From assembly GCA_017354895.1 (NCBI GenBank), contig CP071493.1, positions 1,116,001-1,180,000 on the forward strand: 64,000 nt of DNA, given 5' to 3'. Both the position numbers and the translations under genes were made by a program. Positions 1 through 11,941 of this stretch are shown piece after piece (position 1 is the stretch's first letter; each line of letters begins with the position of its first letter). Below the pieces are notes generated by a model that saw nothing but the letters and a program-made list of their open reading frames with translations, did no database searches and was not told the origin of the DNA. The DNA comes from Podospora comata (lineage: Eukaryota > Ascomycota > Sordariomycetes > Sordariales > Podosporaceae).

Positions 1-493
1 GGTGGTGGTGGGCAGCAGAAGAATAACAAGAAAATGAGGAAGGAGGGGATGGCATGAGTGTTTGTGAGATAGGGCTTGAGAGATAGAGGCATTTGATACC
101 CCCATTTTGAAGACGTTTTGACGTGTTCAAGTACCCAGGCCTGTGTTCTGGCTCTGTTGACTCTCTTGTCAGGCATCATAACTGCTACGAAACAGCACAT
201 TCACCAAGAACAAACAAAGAATGATGTTGAGAACACAGGAGACTTGCTCCTTTCCCCCTCTTCCATTCCAAAAAAAAAAAAAAAACATCTAATAAACAAA
301 CAAAACGAACGTCAACCCAGAAGAAGTCGCTATATATACAAAGTTCAAAACTCCCTCGTTCTTTCATATCATTAAAAAAAAAAAGTCCTGCCTCGTACAT
401 TTCCCCTTCATATGTGTCTTTTAAACTTTATGTAGTATATGTACCATCAGAGAGATGTCTTCTTTGCACATCTATTTCCTCCTTGGGGTTGTT
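1..493. other. Intergenic stretch at window edge
   Basis: No coding region is supported here. It lies downstream of the stop codon of the secreted protein gene that follows on the minus strand, so part of it is probably that gene's 3' untranslated region. It holds A-rich runs at about 270-285 and 373-383 and a TATATATA stretch near 332. Any gene further left lies outside the window. Confidence 0.5.
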
Positions 494-2016
494 TTAAATG
501 GCAACAGCAGCAGCAGCAGCAGTAGCCTGCACCAATCCCCCCAAGTTCAACTGGCTCTCCAGCTTCACACCCTCCAGGTCGATATCCACCACCGGCACAG
601 CAGCACCACCATTATTCACGCCCTCTGCCGCACCGTTCGCAACGGCTGGTGTGGTGGCTGCCGGTGGGGGCGGGGCCTCGGCCGAGGCGATGGGGATGAG
701 GCTTGCGACACCGCCAAAGGCCCCTTCTGGGATCAAGGGGACGGTGGGGGTGGGGTTTGCGAGGCTGAGGGTCGAGTCCAGGGATGAGGCGGCTGCTGGT
801 GGGGGTGGGGTTGTTGCTACTCTGGTCAGCATCACTCTAGATGATTTTTTCTTTTTAAAAAAAAAGGGGGTAGGTAACTTACGAGCAGCGGTTTCCTCTG
901 CTGGGGCGGACTCCTCAGCAGGTGTAGTCTCTGCCGGAGCGGCGCCCTCGGTGGAAGTGGGGGTTTCGACTGGGAGGGCCTCAGCGGTAGAGGATTCCAA
1001 ACCCGGGAGGGGTGTAAGAGAGGAGGCGGCGTCGCCTGCGTTGGGGTCTAGGCCGGGGAGAGGGGCGAGGGTGGGTTCAGCGCCTGCTTCGGCGGCGGTG
1101 GTGGTGGTGCTCTCTGAAAGGACAACGCCGGGCACGGGGTCGACGGTGGGCTCGGCGGCGGCGGGTTCTTCGGTGGAGAGGCCGGGAGGAGGGAGGAGCT
1201 CGGGGTTGCCTTCGGCTGGGGGGTTGGCGTCTTCGGTCGGGAGAGGGAGAAGGGTGTCAGGTGCGTCACTACCGGCGGCGGGGGCTTCGGTGACGGCGGG
1301 ATCGGCAGCGGCAGGGTCGGTCACGACTGGGTCAGCAGCGGGTGGTGCCTCCTCGGTTGGAACCGCAGGAGGGGCGGTTTCAACCGCGCTGGTGACAATG
1401 GCTTCGGTAGGAACTTGCACAACAACGACACCAACACCACCCGAGGCAAGACCATCGGTGGCGGGCGTAGGCGTAGCAACCGGGTCGGCTCCGGTTTCGA
1501 TAGCTCCAACGGCTCCATCAGGAGCAGTAACCGTGGCCTCGACGCCCTCAGCGGGAGGCGGAACATCTCCCTCGCTCGGTTGAGCAGCTTCTCCCCCTTC
1601 CTGAACCTGACCATTACAGACCGTAACCGTTACCGGCGGCGCCGTGACAGTAACAGCCGCAGCACCATCCGCTCCAACAATCTCTGTGATGGTCACCGTC
1701 TCAGTCGCGTTCCCAACCGCACCCGCCGCGCCGTCACCCCCAACAGTAATAGTCTGCCGTTCCGTCTCGGTCACCGTCACCTGCTCCTGCCTCGCAACGA
1801 TGCGGTCGTAGATGCTCATGAATCCATCCGCCAAGTTTGGTGCTGACGAAGGGGCATTCTGACGACGCGCCAGTCTTGCCCCATCTCGCTCATAAACAGC
1901 TGCCTATCTCAAGTGTTAGTTCCACAATCTCAACTTTCCCACTCAGAGAAATCTCTTACCTGGGCGAGCGAGAGGGTGCCCAGGAAAAGTGCTAACGAAG
2001 ACACATGAGACCTCAT
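494..2016 (-). CDS. Secreted Ala/Pro/Thr-rich cell-surface protein
   Basis: Three-exon model on the minus strand: 1960-2016, 883-1903 and 494-816, together 466 residues. Exon 1 codes for a 19-residue signal peptide (MRSHVSSLALFLGTLSLAQ). It is followed by a dibasic site (ARLARRQ) that a kexin-type protease could cut. The mature part is low complexity: Val-Thr strings (TVTV, TVTAPP) near the N-terminus, then long Ala/Pro/Glu/Thr stretches typical of O-glycosylated fungal wall proteins. The C-terminus is a short Ala-rich tail. Intron 1 has GTAAGA and ATAG ends. Intron 2 (817-882) has a GTAAGT donor and a GCTGAC branch; it is 66 bases long without a stop, so unspliced RNA would stay in frame. 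I do not recognise a family; wall or surface location is inferred from composition. A long open frame on the opposite strand is treated as a shadow. Confidence 0.75.
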
Positions 2017-2228
2017 TGTAACATGTACAGATATTAATCACTCGGGCTGTCCAACAACACACGCAACAACGGCACTAGGCAAATGCCGATATCTCCCAAA
2101 TCCAACAACAACAAAATGACGAGGGAGTGGACACAACAGGCCAGCCGTCGATAAAGAATAGAATGGGATCAACCCAGTGGCGGAATAAAATAAAAAAACG
2201 TTGGTGAAATCGGTTGGCGCTCCTCCTC

Positions 2229-2256
2229 GATGATGATGATGATGATGATGATGATG
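2229..2256. repeat. GAT trinucleotide microsatellite
   Basis: About nine consecutive GAT/ATG units directly readable in the intergenic region upstream of the secreted protein gene. Open frames across it (poly-Asp, poly-Met) are artefacts of the repeat. Confidence 0.9.
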
Positions 2257-3384
2257 ACAAGGTTGAGGACGACAAAGTCTCGAGGTCGCCACACAACAAA
2301 TCCGCAACTGCTCTCCTCCGATCGATTACCAAGCAACAAACACAAGACGAACCGCGAACGTGCAAAGGACTTGTGGGGGGTTGCGTATCAACAACAAACA
2401 GGGGCACCGCCGCCAAGTAATAAAGAATCAAACGTCAAGAAAAAGAAGGGAAAGGGTGGTGTGGGTTAAGGAACGTGGGTTGAAAGGTCCAGACCAGCAA
2501 CAAGAGGGAAGAAGAGAGAAAAAGAGAAACGAAAGATCAAAACTGACGGGACGGGACCATTTTGCTGCTGAGCAAAACAAGAGAGAGGGAGAGGGAAAAG
2601 AAGCTTTCAGGAGTGAGAGAGGAATTCAACAAGGTGGCATCGAAACTGTTTCGACTTTGGACAAGGGGCGCGCGCCATTGGAGAGCCAAGCCAAGACTGT
2701 ACCTTTTTTCCCCTGCTGACTCCTGTGTCTTGTTTGCGTAGTATTTGCTTACAAAAAAGGAGAATACAAGCCCAGGAAGGAGAAGGCCGAGGGGGGAAAT
2801 ACCAAGAAAACATGCTTAAACGCCCCGGCAGCATCATCACGTAAATCACGGACTGTGGTCGCCAAAAGGGACCCAAAAGGTGGTCATCGGCAGACGTGTT
2901 CTGGACCTGACCCCCCTGTCGCTCCCGCAGTTGCGGAACCTTGCGGCTCAAGGCTGACCCCTGGCGGTCCCCACGCCATGAGGGGGCGTGAGACTGACCC
3001 CCGACGGTTCCTGTCGGAGGTCGGCCCAGATGAAACAGGCCAATGCCTGAGCGGCGCAGGGGAGCCTGGCTGCTTTGATGACAAGCACAAAAACCAGTAA
3101 GAGCCCCGTCGTCTTTTTTTGAGATGGTCTGATGAGAGGGTGATGCGTCGGGGAAGGATTTCTATTTCTTCATTGCTGACGACGACAGCGACAGTGATAC
3201 CTAGTAGCATGATGTTTGGCTAAACTCACCTTGCGGGACTTTCGCAGAGAGCAAGGTGAACGAAGCAGAACCGAACGATATGAATGTACATGCTCGGTAG
3301 TTGAGGTCTGAAGTCGAACCTATCGCAATCCATTCAAGTCCGGGGAAGTGTGATATTGGATGGTCGAGCGCCTCATGAGACCCG

Positions 3385-3412
3385 GCCAGCCCCAGGTTTT
3401 GTAAGGGCTGGC
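3385..3412. other. Perfect 8-bp GC-rich hairpin
   Basis: GCCAGCCC and GGGCTGGC are exact reverse complements around a 12-base loop. It lies in the intergenic region between the secreted protein and the BRCT gene; no function is assigned. Confidence 0.5.
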
Positions 3413-4512
3413 GCATCGAGCCGCATCGGATCGTGTGGCCTGCTTTCTGCGGCCCGGTGAAGACGTGATCAGGAAAATGTCGGATTGCTGGCCAATGAAG
3501 GATATACACAAAGATGTGAAGATAAAGAACGAGATGTCGGAAGTTGATTGTCGGCAGTTGAAGTTATCAACATCATTGGGTCAATTGGAAGCGGAGCACG
3601 TTACGGAAGAACCCACAAAGAACCTCCCGGTGTAAACGAATAGCTGTTCCTGGAAATGCGGGCCAGTTGAGATAAGCCCACAGTGTTCCTATCAAATGAT
3701 GCTGGACTTGAACGACATACCCAGCCTACTCAGGCATCCCTTTGAGCTACGGCTTAGAGATTTGAGTGCGAAAAGAAGTAGTGAGCTCTTGCTAAGTCAG
3801 CGAACCTCTGTAAGTTGATTTGGTCGGCTCTACCTACTTTCCCTTGGCGTGACTCTCCGTGGCTCAAAGGGATTTAATCAAGGACACACGATGCCAATGT
3901 AATTCCTGACGAGATGAATCGTTCCCCTTATCCCTGACCCAATTCCACCATATACCCCGCGATATCTCATCGCGAAGGTGAAAAAAATTCAGATTATCAT
4001 CTTGCCGACTTCCCCTCAATCTCCAGCTGGAGAACAGCGCCTTGGCTCTGATCTACTGGCAGATTGCATTAAATGTGGGAGCAAACACCACCAGCAGCCC
4101 AATCGGCTCATCTGAATAGTTGCTTTTTATTATCGCACAACAGGAGGGGTACAAGGCAACTTGCCAAAAGAAGACATTCCCACATCAGAATGATGTAATT
4201 AAAGAACTCTCAATACCCTATGTGCTTTGCTGCTTGGCACCAACAGCACCTGACAACCCACCTCAACAGCACATTCCACGATAGCATCAATCAATATAAA
4301 CATAGATACCAATGCCAGTGTACACAACTACTCTGATTAAAGTACCCCGACAATGCCGTAAAAGAAGAAGCCACCAGAAACGCCTTTCCAAATGTTATTT
4401 TCATCACCCCCCCAACCCAAACCACAGTCTAGTCCATCAATGTCATATCCTGTCTCTCAAAAGAGCGTGTCATAAGAAACAAAACCACAAACAAAGATCC
4501 CCCCTACCCAGC

Positions 4513-7500
4513 TCAACGCCATGATTTAGCCAATGGGCTTCCAATCTTTGGCGCAAACTGCAAGCTCTTCCTGCGAGCAGCCATCAATCTCATCAAGACT
4601 CTCTCATCCTTTTCCTTGTTAAGCACCCGCTCCCCGAGCTCGATAAATGTTGCCCTTTTGGGTGGACAGGTGCGCGTGAGCATCTCTTGCCTTTTGCGTT
4701 CCTCGTCTTCATCATCGTCACCAGCAACAGATGACATGTCTGAGCCAGGGCTGATGTTGGCCACATAGCGAGCAATGGCTTCAGGAGCAGGGGTCTTGGG
4801 CACTGGAGTCAACACCACGCCCCAGGTGTCATCATCGTCTTCCTTATGCTCCCTGTCGTCCTCCGAGTCGATATCATCAACTGAAATGCGGGGCTCCTCG
4901 GGGGTGCGCACCCAAAGGGAGCTTGCACGGCGACTGCTGCTCCGGTTGCTGGCCGGGGTCGTGGGAGCAGGTTGGTTGCCGGTGCGAGTAGTCGAGGAGT
5001 TGGTCGGCGTAGAGTTGCTGGAGGTACTACCTTTCACGGGCGCGGGAATGAGCGTGCCGTTCATGTTGGACATGGCGCGCGGCTCCATGCTCTTCCTTCG
5101 ACGGGCACCACCACGGGGAATAATCTGGGTGTCAACGGCGTAGGGGCCCTCCTCGAGCCATTCGTTCTCACGTTCGCAGCTATTGAGCTTGGTTAGTCTT
5201 GGCTCAGAAGGTGAAATATGACAGATAACAACTCACTCCAACACCCAGCTCACTCCAACACACTGCACCACGCCTTCACTTTGGCGAACCTTTTCCAGAG
5301 TACGTTTGCCACCATCCTTGTACACCACGTGAGTGATTCCAATCTTGGAATCCGTGTTGGTGGGATTCCACTTCCACTCCTTGAGGCATCGAGCACCCAT
5401 TTGCGTGAGCAGCTCAACAAAAATGCCGCTCGCGTCAGCACCCTCAGTTGTGTGAACATCAACGAAGACGACTGCCCCACGGAGCAGTGCTGGGTTCAGA
5501 TCCCGTCTCGGGGTGCGAGCAGGGGTCCCCAGGGTCGACCAGATATCACCCTTCGCCGGAGTGACGGGTGGGACAGACTTGGCCTGTGCCTCTTCTTCAT
5601 CCTCCATTTCTTCAACAGACTCAGTCTTGGTGGGCGTATACGAGATAACTGTTGCGCTCCGAGTTACGCGATCTGTGGGTCTTGAAACGGGGAGACGCGA
5701 GGCGCTGCCGGCACGCTGAATTGGCTTAGGGCGAGGGGTAGAGTCGTCGGCCGGCTTGAGAGGCACCTTTGCAACAGTGTGAACTTCTCGTGGGCGCAGG
5801 GTACGAGCTGGAGTAACCGGAGGGACAGGACTGGCTGTAGTGGTGGCTCTAGAAGAGATGTTGGGATCCACTGGCAGTTCATTCTCATCTCCGTATTCCT
5901 GGCTTGCCTCAGAGATGGTGTCGTCATGACTCGAATTGCTCATGTTGGCCTCAGCCTGTTCGGGCTCCATGAGGGACATCTCATTTGCTTCAGCTGCGAG
6001 GGCGGCATCCTCTTCTGTGGGGATGATGTCTTCGAGAATAGGAGTCTCAATCTCAGCGCTGGAATCAACCGCCTCCTCGTCAACATCCATGGCATCGGAC
6101 CGATTGAGCATCTCATTCTCAAAGAAACCATTCTCGGGCTCCAGACCGGGAGTCGCGAGATCCTCATTTGTAGACGTGTTTTCCTCCTCATCTGTTTCGT
6201 GTGATACTGATAATGGGGAGTCGGCTTTGCTGTTTGTCTTCACAGGGCTAGGTCCCGCAGTCCAGCCATTGAGCTGAGAAGCCAAGGGAGTGAATCCAAC
6301 GCTGTCATCGATACGGACCCTCTTGGCGGTGCTCTTACCAGACGACATCCTAGGCTGACTGGTCTGAGCACGAGGAGTCCTCAACGAGGAACGACGGCAT
6401 GGAGTGTTGGGCAGCGCGGTGAAGGCAGAAGAGAATGGGTTTTGTCGGGTAGGAGCCTCATCCTCAGAGTCTGTGTCCTCGCTCTGGTACGGGTCCAGGT
6501 CCTTCTCGCGGAGGCCAAATTGAAATAGGGCAGGCGCAACCTTGGGAGCAGGCCTAGCCTGCTCCTCAGGTTTCTCAGCATCGGCGCTGTCAACTGCCAT
6601 TTCCTCACACTGTTCCTCAACTTGCTCATTTTCCTGCAGGATAGTCTCGGCTGAGTCATCCTCCGCCGCGGCTTCGTCATTCTCTTGTTCGATGAGTTCC
6701 ACTTCCTCCTCCTCCTCTCCCTCCTCCTCCTCTCCCTCCTCCTCCTGCTCCTGTTCCTCCTGCTCCACCTGCTCCTCCTGCTCCTCAATCTCGTCATCGA
6801 CCTTGTTCTCGTTGTTCTCAACGACATCGTCGATGTGTACTTTCTCCTGCTCCTGCTTCTCTTCCTCTTCTTCCTCGGACAAGCTCGTCTCAAGAGCCAG
6901 AACCGGGTCTGCATGTCGGGGCAGAATAGTCGAGAGACGTCCGGGAAACTCGGGGACTTCTGGTGACACGACTGCGACATCATCTTCTTCCTCTTCGTCT
7001 GTGTTGCCCATGATCATGTCACCATCTTCATCCGAGAGAGTCTTGGCCTCCTGCTCAGCAGGGACCGGCACAGCTGGCATGGGGCTGGCAAGCAACGTGG
7101 GCTTCGGCGCAGGGCTCTTGCATTCTTCCTCCTCTTCCTCAATCCTCGGCGGGAAGCTCTTGATCGGTGAGACAACCGAGCGTTTAGCTGGGGATGAGAG
7201 CAGAGAAAACTTGAAGGGCGAAGGGTTCACCTGGCTGCCACCGACACTCCCCAAGGCAATGGGAATGGCAAGGGGCTGTCGCTTGGCGGGTGTTTGCAAA
7301 AGGCTACACTTGATGGGGGATACCTGACCTTCAGGCTGGGCTTGAGAGGTAGAGGCTGCAAAAAGACCATCAACGCGTCGCGGAGGGGATTTCATACTTC
7401 CTTTCCAGGGTGATGGAGGTAGCCGTTTTGCGGGGGTTCCGAGCATGAGGGTGAGTGTGGCATCCGAGGTAGGCATGACCGGCACGTTTTCGTCGTTCTC

Positions 7501-8412
7501 CGTGGGGTGTCTCCGGTCCAGGGAGGAGGCGAGGGGCCTGGTGGCGCCCATGACGGGCTTTACGGGTGCCTTTTTGAATCGTCGAACGGGGACGTTCTCG
7601 TCCATACCGAGTTCGTCGTCGGATTCCGCGGCCCGGCTCACGGCGAGCTGGTTGATCTTCTTAGGACTCAATGGAAGTGGCTTATCCTTCGTGGAACTCA
7701 CTGTATTGGAAACGGCATTTGTCGCTCCTTTGGTAGCACGGGCGGTTCGGCCGGTGGCAGTAGCTCCCTTGCGAACAGGTTTCTTGTTCAAGGCTCCAGT
7801 TGTGCTAGCAGCTTGTGTCGAGCTCCTCGAGGGCGGCGCAACATTCTCCTTCTCAGGTACCTCGAACTTGACGGTCTTCTTGATCGCTGGTTTAGCGAGG
7901 GACTTGGCAGCGGTGCTCGCGGTAGCAGCTGTGGCAGGGCGGCGGGTCGTCGGCTTCTTTGCGGCAGCGGGTTCGGGCTCTGTGGCAGTCTTCTTGGGCT
8001 GGGCTGTCCTGGCAGCGGTTTCAGATGTGATGGTCTCGACAGTCTTCCTTGGCCTCCCCCTAGCCCTTGTTGATGTAGATAGTACTGGCGCTGATTGGGC
8101 CTCTGTTGCCTTCTTGGGCCTGCCACGTCCTCGGGTAGGCTTCACAGCGAGACTTGAAGATGGCTTAGTGGGCTTCTGCTCTTCATGATCTGACTCCTCC
8201 TCCTCCTCGTCATCAAACGGGCTCTTCCGCTTGAGAGAACCTCGCGACGTGGTGGTGTTGAGCGTCGAGGCCGAGGAGGTCGTCAGTGTACCACGGGCCG
8301 TCTTCGTCCTGGCCGCAGCAGTCATAATCTTTGTTGTCTTCGAGGCCGGCTCAACAGCCTTGGCTGCGGCACGCGCCCGAGTGACCCGTTTTGGTGGTGA
8401 TTGGGGGTCCAT
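4513..8412 (-). CDS. Large nuclear protein with AT-hooks and a microcephalin-like BRCT domain
   Basis: Two exons, 5237-8412 and 4513-5179, give 1280 residues; the intron has a GTGAGT donor and a CAATAG acceptor and falls inside the BRCT domain. Visible parts in order: a basic Ser/Thr/Ala-rich N-terminus with two AT-hook cores (RGRPKK near residue 97, RGRPRK near 118); several CDK-type SP/TP motifs in the recurring form TPAKR or SPAKR between about 320 and 410; a very acidic Glu-rich segment around 500-610; a disordered Ser/Thr middle; one BRCT domain at about 976-1075 (RGAVVFVDVH, GITHVVYKDG, VSWVLDCERE); and a charged tail. The BRCT sequence resembles the first BRCT of microcephalin/MCPH1. 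BRCT domains bind phosphopeptides in DNA damage and cell-cycle control, and AT-hooks bind AT-rich DNA, so a chromosome-associated role is likely, but no named yeast orthologue is evident to me. Confidence 0.85.
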
Positions 8413-9331
8413 GTTTCGTTGGGTTTTTTGGTCGTGTTTTGCTTTTTAGGGGTATTTGAAGGGAAAAAGAAAACACGAGGTGACGAGATGAAAGGACAGC
8501 GCGGAAAAGGCCAGAACTAACAGCAATTCCTCATAATAACGCTGACTTGCTGTGGTTGGCGATTGACGTGTGGGCGATGACGCTGCTGTTTACGGTGAAA
8601 CAGCAACGATGGCCAGTGACCGCTCCTTCTTGTTGAAAGACTTGAATTGTGGGACGCTGTTGCCGCTTGTTGATTTGCGCGACTGCTGTTGCCTAGGAGA
8701 CGGTGGGGCTACTTGGCGGTGGATCCCTCCCACTCGGCAGTTTCTCTACAAAGCGGAGAAGGGTTAGGGTTGCATTCATTTCCTGCTCTTCAGGCACAAG
8801 GACGTTACCTGCTGCTTTTCGACCGTTGCATGAATGATTACAAGGTCATCCATTGCAGAGTCTGATAAAAGCTTCACACTCGGAAGCAGTGCTTCCATGG
8901 GTTGTTGTGGGCAATGAATGTTGTCAGGCGAGTGTCGGTGTGTGAAATAAGCTGGAGCAGCCATCAGTCATGGTGCCGTAGATGCCACTGGAGTAACGCA
9001 TAAATTGACATATTCCATAGCTCATCCATGGCTCATCCGACAAAAAAGAGCATCTCATATGATTCTTAAGGCAAGATAGTTGATTTTGTGAAGAAAAATG
9101 AATTGTTGATTAGGGACGAGATCTGGCAGGAGATTCTAAGTGCTTTCTTTGGTCAGCCCCACTGCCAAACGTCAGAGTTCAAGCTTCAGGCTTTGTGAAT
9201 GAGAATTTACATTGCATGTAACGACAACCTTCAACCATTAGACCTTGGAATCCTACCCGGCATTCTGACGACAATCAAACACCTACTAAATTTCCGAGAG
9301 TTACTAGTTTCATTTGCCCAAAAACAAAGCG
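8413..9331. promoter_or_regulatory. Divergent intergenic region between BRCT gene and MDM12
   Basis: About 0.9 kb between two start codons pointing away from each other, so it should hold both promoters. A telomere-like GGGTTAGGGTT motif (8761-8771) resembles the teloboxes found in some fungal and plant promoters. No coding region is supported inside it. Confidence 0.5.
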
Positions 9332-10993
9332 ATGTCCATCGATCTCAATTGGGAAACGGTCACGGGCGGCCCTGATGGACAAGAGCTTGCCGACAGCATC
9401 CGCGATTTCATCCACACCAAGTTCCAATCAGTACCATTACCGCGTTTCATCAAATCAGTCACCGTGCATGACTTTCAGTTTGGGACGATACCGCCAGAGA
9501 TTGAGTTGAAGGATATCACCGACCCGTTACCAGACTTTTACGAGGAAAATCTTGATTCGGATTTGGCATCAGAGTCTGGCAGCGAGGAGGATGAGGAGGA
9601 AATTGCAGATGACCGAAGACGGCGACAGACTGAAACGGTGTTAGCTGGCGGTGCTGGGGCTCATAATCCCTCAGCTCTCCCACCACATCTCAGTCTTGGT
9701 GGTCTCGGAGGTTTGGGTGGTCTTGGTGCCGGTGGTTCACGCAATGGAGGAGACATAGGGAGCCCCTTTTTACGAGTCAACACGCCCGGTATTCCAGGAG
9801 GCACCTCCAACCTCCACTACTTTCACTCCCAATTCGCCACGGGATTATCAGGCACCCAAACACCACTCGCCGCCGTAGCAGGAGCTCACCACCTCAACAG
9901 CGCCGCCTGGCTAGAAGGCCACGGCCACAGCTCCTCAGCACCAAACCTCCACCAATACGGCGCCCCAGACTTTGGCGGTGTCGACGGGCAATCAACCGCC
10001 CCAGTACCCAACCAAGGCCTCCGTCGTCCCCTCCTCCAACAGCCCCCTTCCACCCACCGCCGCAACCCCTCCCAAAGCTCCATCGATCTCAACCCCTCCC
10101 TCGGCCTCACCCCCCCATCCCCTACCGTCCTCTCCGTCCCCCCCTTCCCCCCTTCCTCAACCGGCGGCCCATCCCCTCCTCCCGGCCTAGCCAACCCCCA
10201 TCACCCCCATCACCCCCATCACCCCCATCACCACCACGCCCACCACGCTCACCCCCTCCTCCGAGAAAAGCACTCCGTCTCCACCCTCGCCGCCTCCGCC
10301 GGCCCCCCCTCCCGCCCCCCAACTCGCGACAAAACCACCCCCTCTCACCACCCGGACCCAGAAGACGTCCACGCACCCAACACCACCACAACCAACAAAC
10401 AGCGCAGCACCAGCCCAGCCACCTCCTCCCCTTTGGCAACCTCAGCCCAGGAACAAGCCGAGGAAGAAGAGGAGGAAGAGAAGCGCAAACTGAGAGAAAA
10501 AAAGGTAGACGACATGCAAGCCGTTTTCCGGATACGTTACGCGGGGGATATCAAATTGTTGCTCACGGCGGACATCCTGCTCGACTACCCCATGCCTAGC
10601 TTTGTCGGGATTCCCGTCAGGTTGTCCATCACCGGGCTGACGTTTGATGGGGTGGGGGTGCTGGCCAAGATTAGGAAGAGGGTTCACTTTTGTTTCCTCA
10701 GTCCGGAGGACGCGGTCGCTGCTGTTGGGCAGGGGGAGAATGAAGTTGATGGTGGGGAGGGGGATAAACAAACTGGTTTCAAGTCACCGCCAGGTGGTAG
10801 GAATGGGCTGGGGGCGACAAAGCTGGGCGGGTTGCTGCAGGAGATTAGAGTCGAGAGTGAGATCGGTCAGCGGGAGAGCGGGAAGCAGAGCTTGAAGAAT
10901 GTAGGCAAGGTGGAGAGGTTTGTGCTGGAGCAGGTGAGGAGGATATTTGAGGAGGAGTTTGTGTATCCTAGTTATTGGACGTTTTTGGTATGA
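9332..10993 (+). CDS. MDM12: MDM12, ERMES complex subunit
   Basis: Single-exon gene, 553 residues. The N-terminus ([10 protein letters not shown], then [14 protein letters not shown] and [18 protein letters not shown]) is the signature start of fungal Mdm12, and the C-terminal half ([37 protein letters not shown]) completes the SMP lipid-binding domain, ending [11 protein letters not shown]. Mdm12 joins Mmm1 and Mdm34 in the ER-mitochondria encounter structure, which tethers the two organelles and moves phospholipids. The protein is about twice the yeast length because residues of roughly 95-390 are a Gly/Pro/His-rich disordered insert that splits the SMP domain; such inserts are usual in Pezizomycotina. 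The insert includes a His-Pro-His repeat coded by a 9-base unit near 10200-10232. The ATG at 9332 is chosen because it starts the conserved MSIDLNW block. It is convergent with VPS28, with only 79 bases between the stop codons. Confidence 0.97.
   Translation: MSIDLNWETVTGGPDGQELADSIRDFIHTKFQSVPLPRFIKSVTVHDFQFGTIPPEIELKDITDPLPDFYEENLDSDLASESGSEEDEEEIADDRRRRQTETVLAGGAGAHNPSALPPHLSLGGLGGLGGLGAGGSRNGGDIGSPFLRVNTPGIPGGTSNLHYFHSQFATGLSGTQTPLAAVAGAHHLNSAAWLEGHGHSSSAPNLHQYGAPDFGGVDGQSTAPVPNQGLRRPLLQQPPSTHRRNPSQSSIDLNPSLGLTPPSPTVLSVPPFPPSSTGGPSPPPGLANPHHPHHPHHPHHHHAHHAHPLLREKHSVSTLAASAGPPSRPPTRDKTTPSHHPDPEDVHAPNTTTTNKQRSTSPATSSPLATSAQEQAEEEEEEEKRKLREKKVDDMQAVFRIRYAGDIKLLLTADILLDYPMPSFVGIPVRLSITGLTFDGVGVLAKIRKRVHFCFLSPEDAVAAVGQGENEVDGGEGDKQTGFKSPPGGRNGLGATKLGGLLQEIRVESEIGQRESGKQSLKNVGKVERFVLEQVRRIFEEEFVYPSYWTFLV
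10198..10255 (+). repeat. In-frame 9-bp tandem repeat in MDM12 (His/Pro)
   Basis: Units of CATCACCCC and close variants repeat about four times and grade into CACCAC-rich sequence, coding for alternating His-His-Pro. It lies in the disordered insert of MDM12, so length changes would be tolerated. Confidence 0.85.
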
Positions 10994-11072
10994 TTAATAG
11001 GCCTGTCAATGATCAAGATGATTGGAGGTCACCGAAGCATCGTAGACCTGGATTGATGGATTCTTTCATTCG

Positions 11073-11941
11073 TTAGAGGGTAGCCTTGAAACCCTGATAC
11101 GCAGAGTTGATGTCCAGCTCCAACTCCCTCGCCTGGTCCTCGCTCAGCTCTTCCGTAGCCTTCATCTGGTTGAGCGTAATCAGCCACTGGACAATCTTGC
11201 CCCTGTTTTCAAAGTCCCTATCCGTCACCTTGTTCGCAGACTGGATCACATCCGTCAGCAGAGGATGCAACTGGTCCTTTGCCAGCAAGCCCAGCTTCAA
11301 CGCATCCAAAAACGTGATGAAGTCTTGCGTCGCCTCCAGAATGAGCTGTCCACTAGGGTTTTTACCACCCGAGTTTTCAGACTTGGAACCATTTCCTCCA
11401 CCCCCGCTGCCGCCTCCGTGGTGTCCAGCAGATGCGTCCACTGTTGTGGAGGGCATCCCCACGCGAATGCGCTCTGTGGCGCGGGGCACTTCAAGGTCCC
11501 ATTCTGCTTTGAATTCCTCCAGTCCGACAAAGGCGCGGGCGACTGCTTCATCGGCGACCAGGGACTTGTATTGTTTGAGAGAGCGCTCGCATATTTCGGT
11601 GTAGTCTGCTTCGGGGATGGCGTCCTTGAGGAAGGCCCTTTCGAGCTCGTCGAGGGTGACTATGATGCTGAAGATTTCGGCGAGGGAGTCTTGAAGGTCG
11701 CGCTCAGCGCGGGTGTCGGCTAGTTTCACTTCCTGGCATCGGAGGCAAAAGTCAGCAGTTGTCGTGTTGATGGTGATGGTGCTCAACAGCAACATGTTGG
11801 CAACAGGTGCGGGGCAGATTGGACATCAAGGTGATTGCAAGGCACGACAGGACGAACCTCATCGAGATTTATAGTCGCCGAGAGCGTAGAGTTTGGCACG
11901 TAGCTGTGCGGTGTCGGCGCATATGGTTGCCTGTTTAGCAT
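11073..11941 (-). CDS. VPS28: VPS28, ESCRT-I subunit
   Basis: Two exons, 11858-11941 and 11073-11732, give 247 residues. Exon 1 ends ...SATINLDE and exon 2 resumes EVKLADTRAERDLQDSLAEIFSIIVTLDELERAF, the conserved Vps28 N-terminal region. The C-terminal domain that binds ESCRT-II (QLHPLLTDVIQSANKVTD to the end) is complete. A Gly/Ser-rich linker near residue 145 separates the two. Vps28 forms ESCRT-I with Vps23, Vps37 and Mvb12 and helps sort ubiquitinated membrane proteins into multivesicular bodies. The intron (11733-11857, 125 bases) has a GTTCGT donor and TGCCAG acceptor. An in-frame upstream ATG at 12019 exists, but the start at 11941 matches the usual short N-terminus of the family. The gene diverges from NOC2 with 337 bases between starts. 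Confidence 0.95.

Larger units (their letters stand above)
2017..4512. other. Intergenic, promoter side of the secreted-protein gene
   Basis: About 2.5 kb without a supported gene. It contains a GAT trinucleotide run near 2229-2256, three copies of a TGACCCC motif spaced about 50 bases apart between 2905 and 3002, an 8-bp hairpin at 3385-3412 and tRNA-like A and B boxes at 3704-3749. Short open frames here have no homology I recognise and no convincing splice context. Confidence 0.5.

Noticed and set aside
498-1583. 361-codon open frame on the plus strand
   Set aside because: It lies antisense to the secreted Ala/Pro/Thr-rich gene, whose biased codons keep the opposite strand open; it has no start context or recognisable domain.
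2884-3210. Open frame over the GC-rich TGACCCC region
   Set aside because: No recognisable content; the region looks regulatory or neutral.
6542-7327. Ser-rich open frame antisense to the BRCT gene
   Set aside because: It is the complement of the Glu-rich GAG/GAA repeats and has no independent support.
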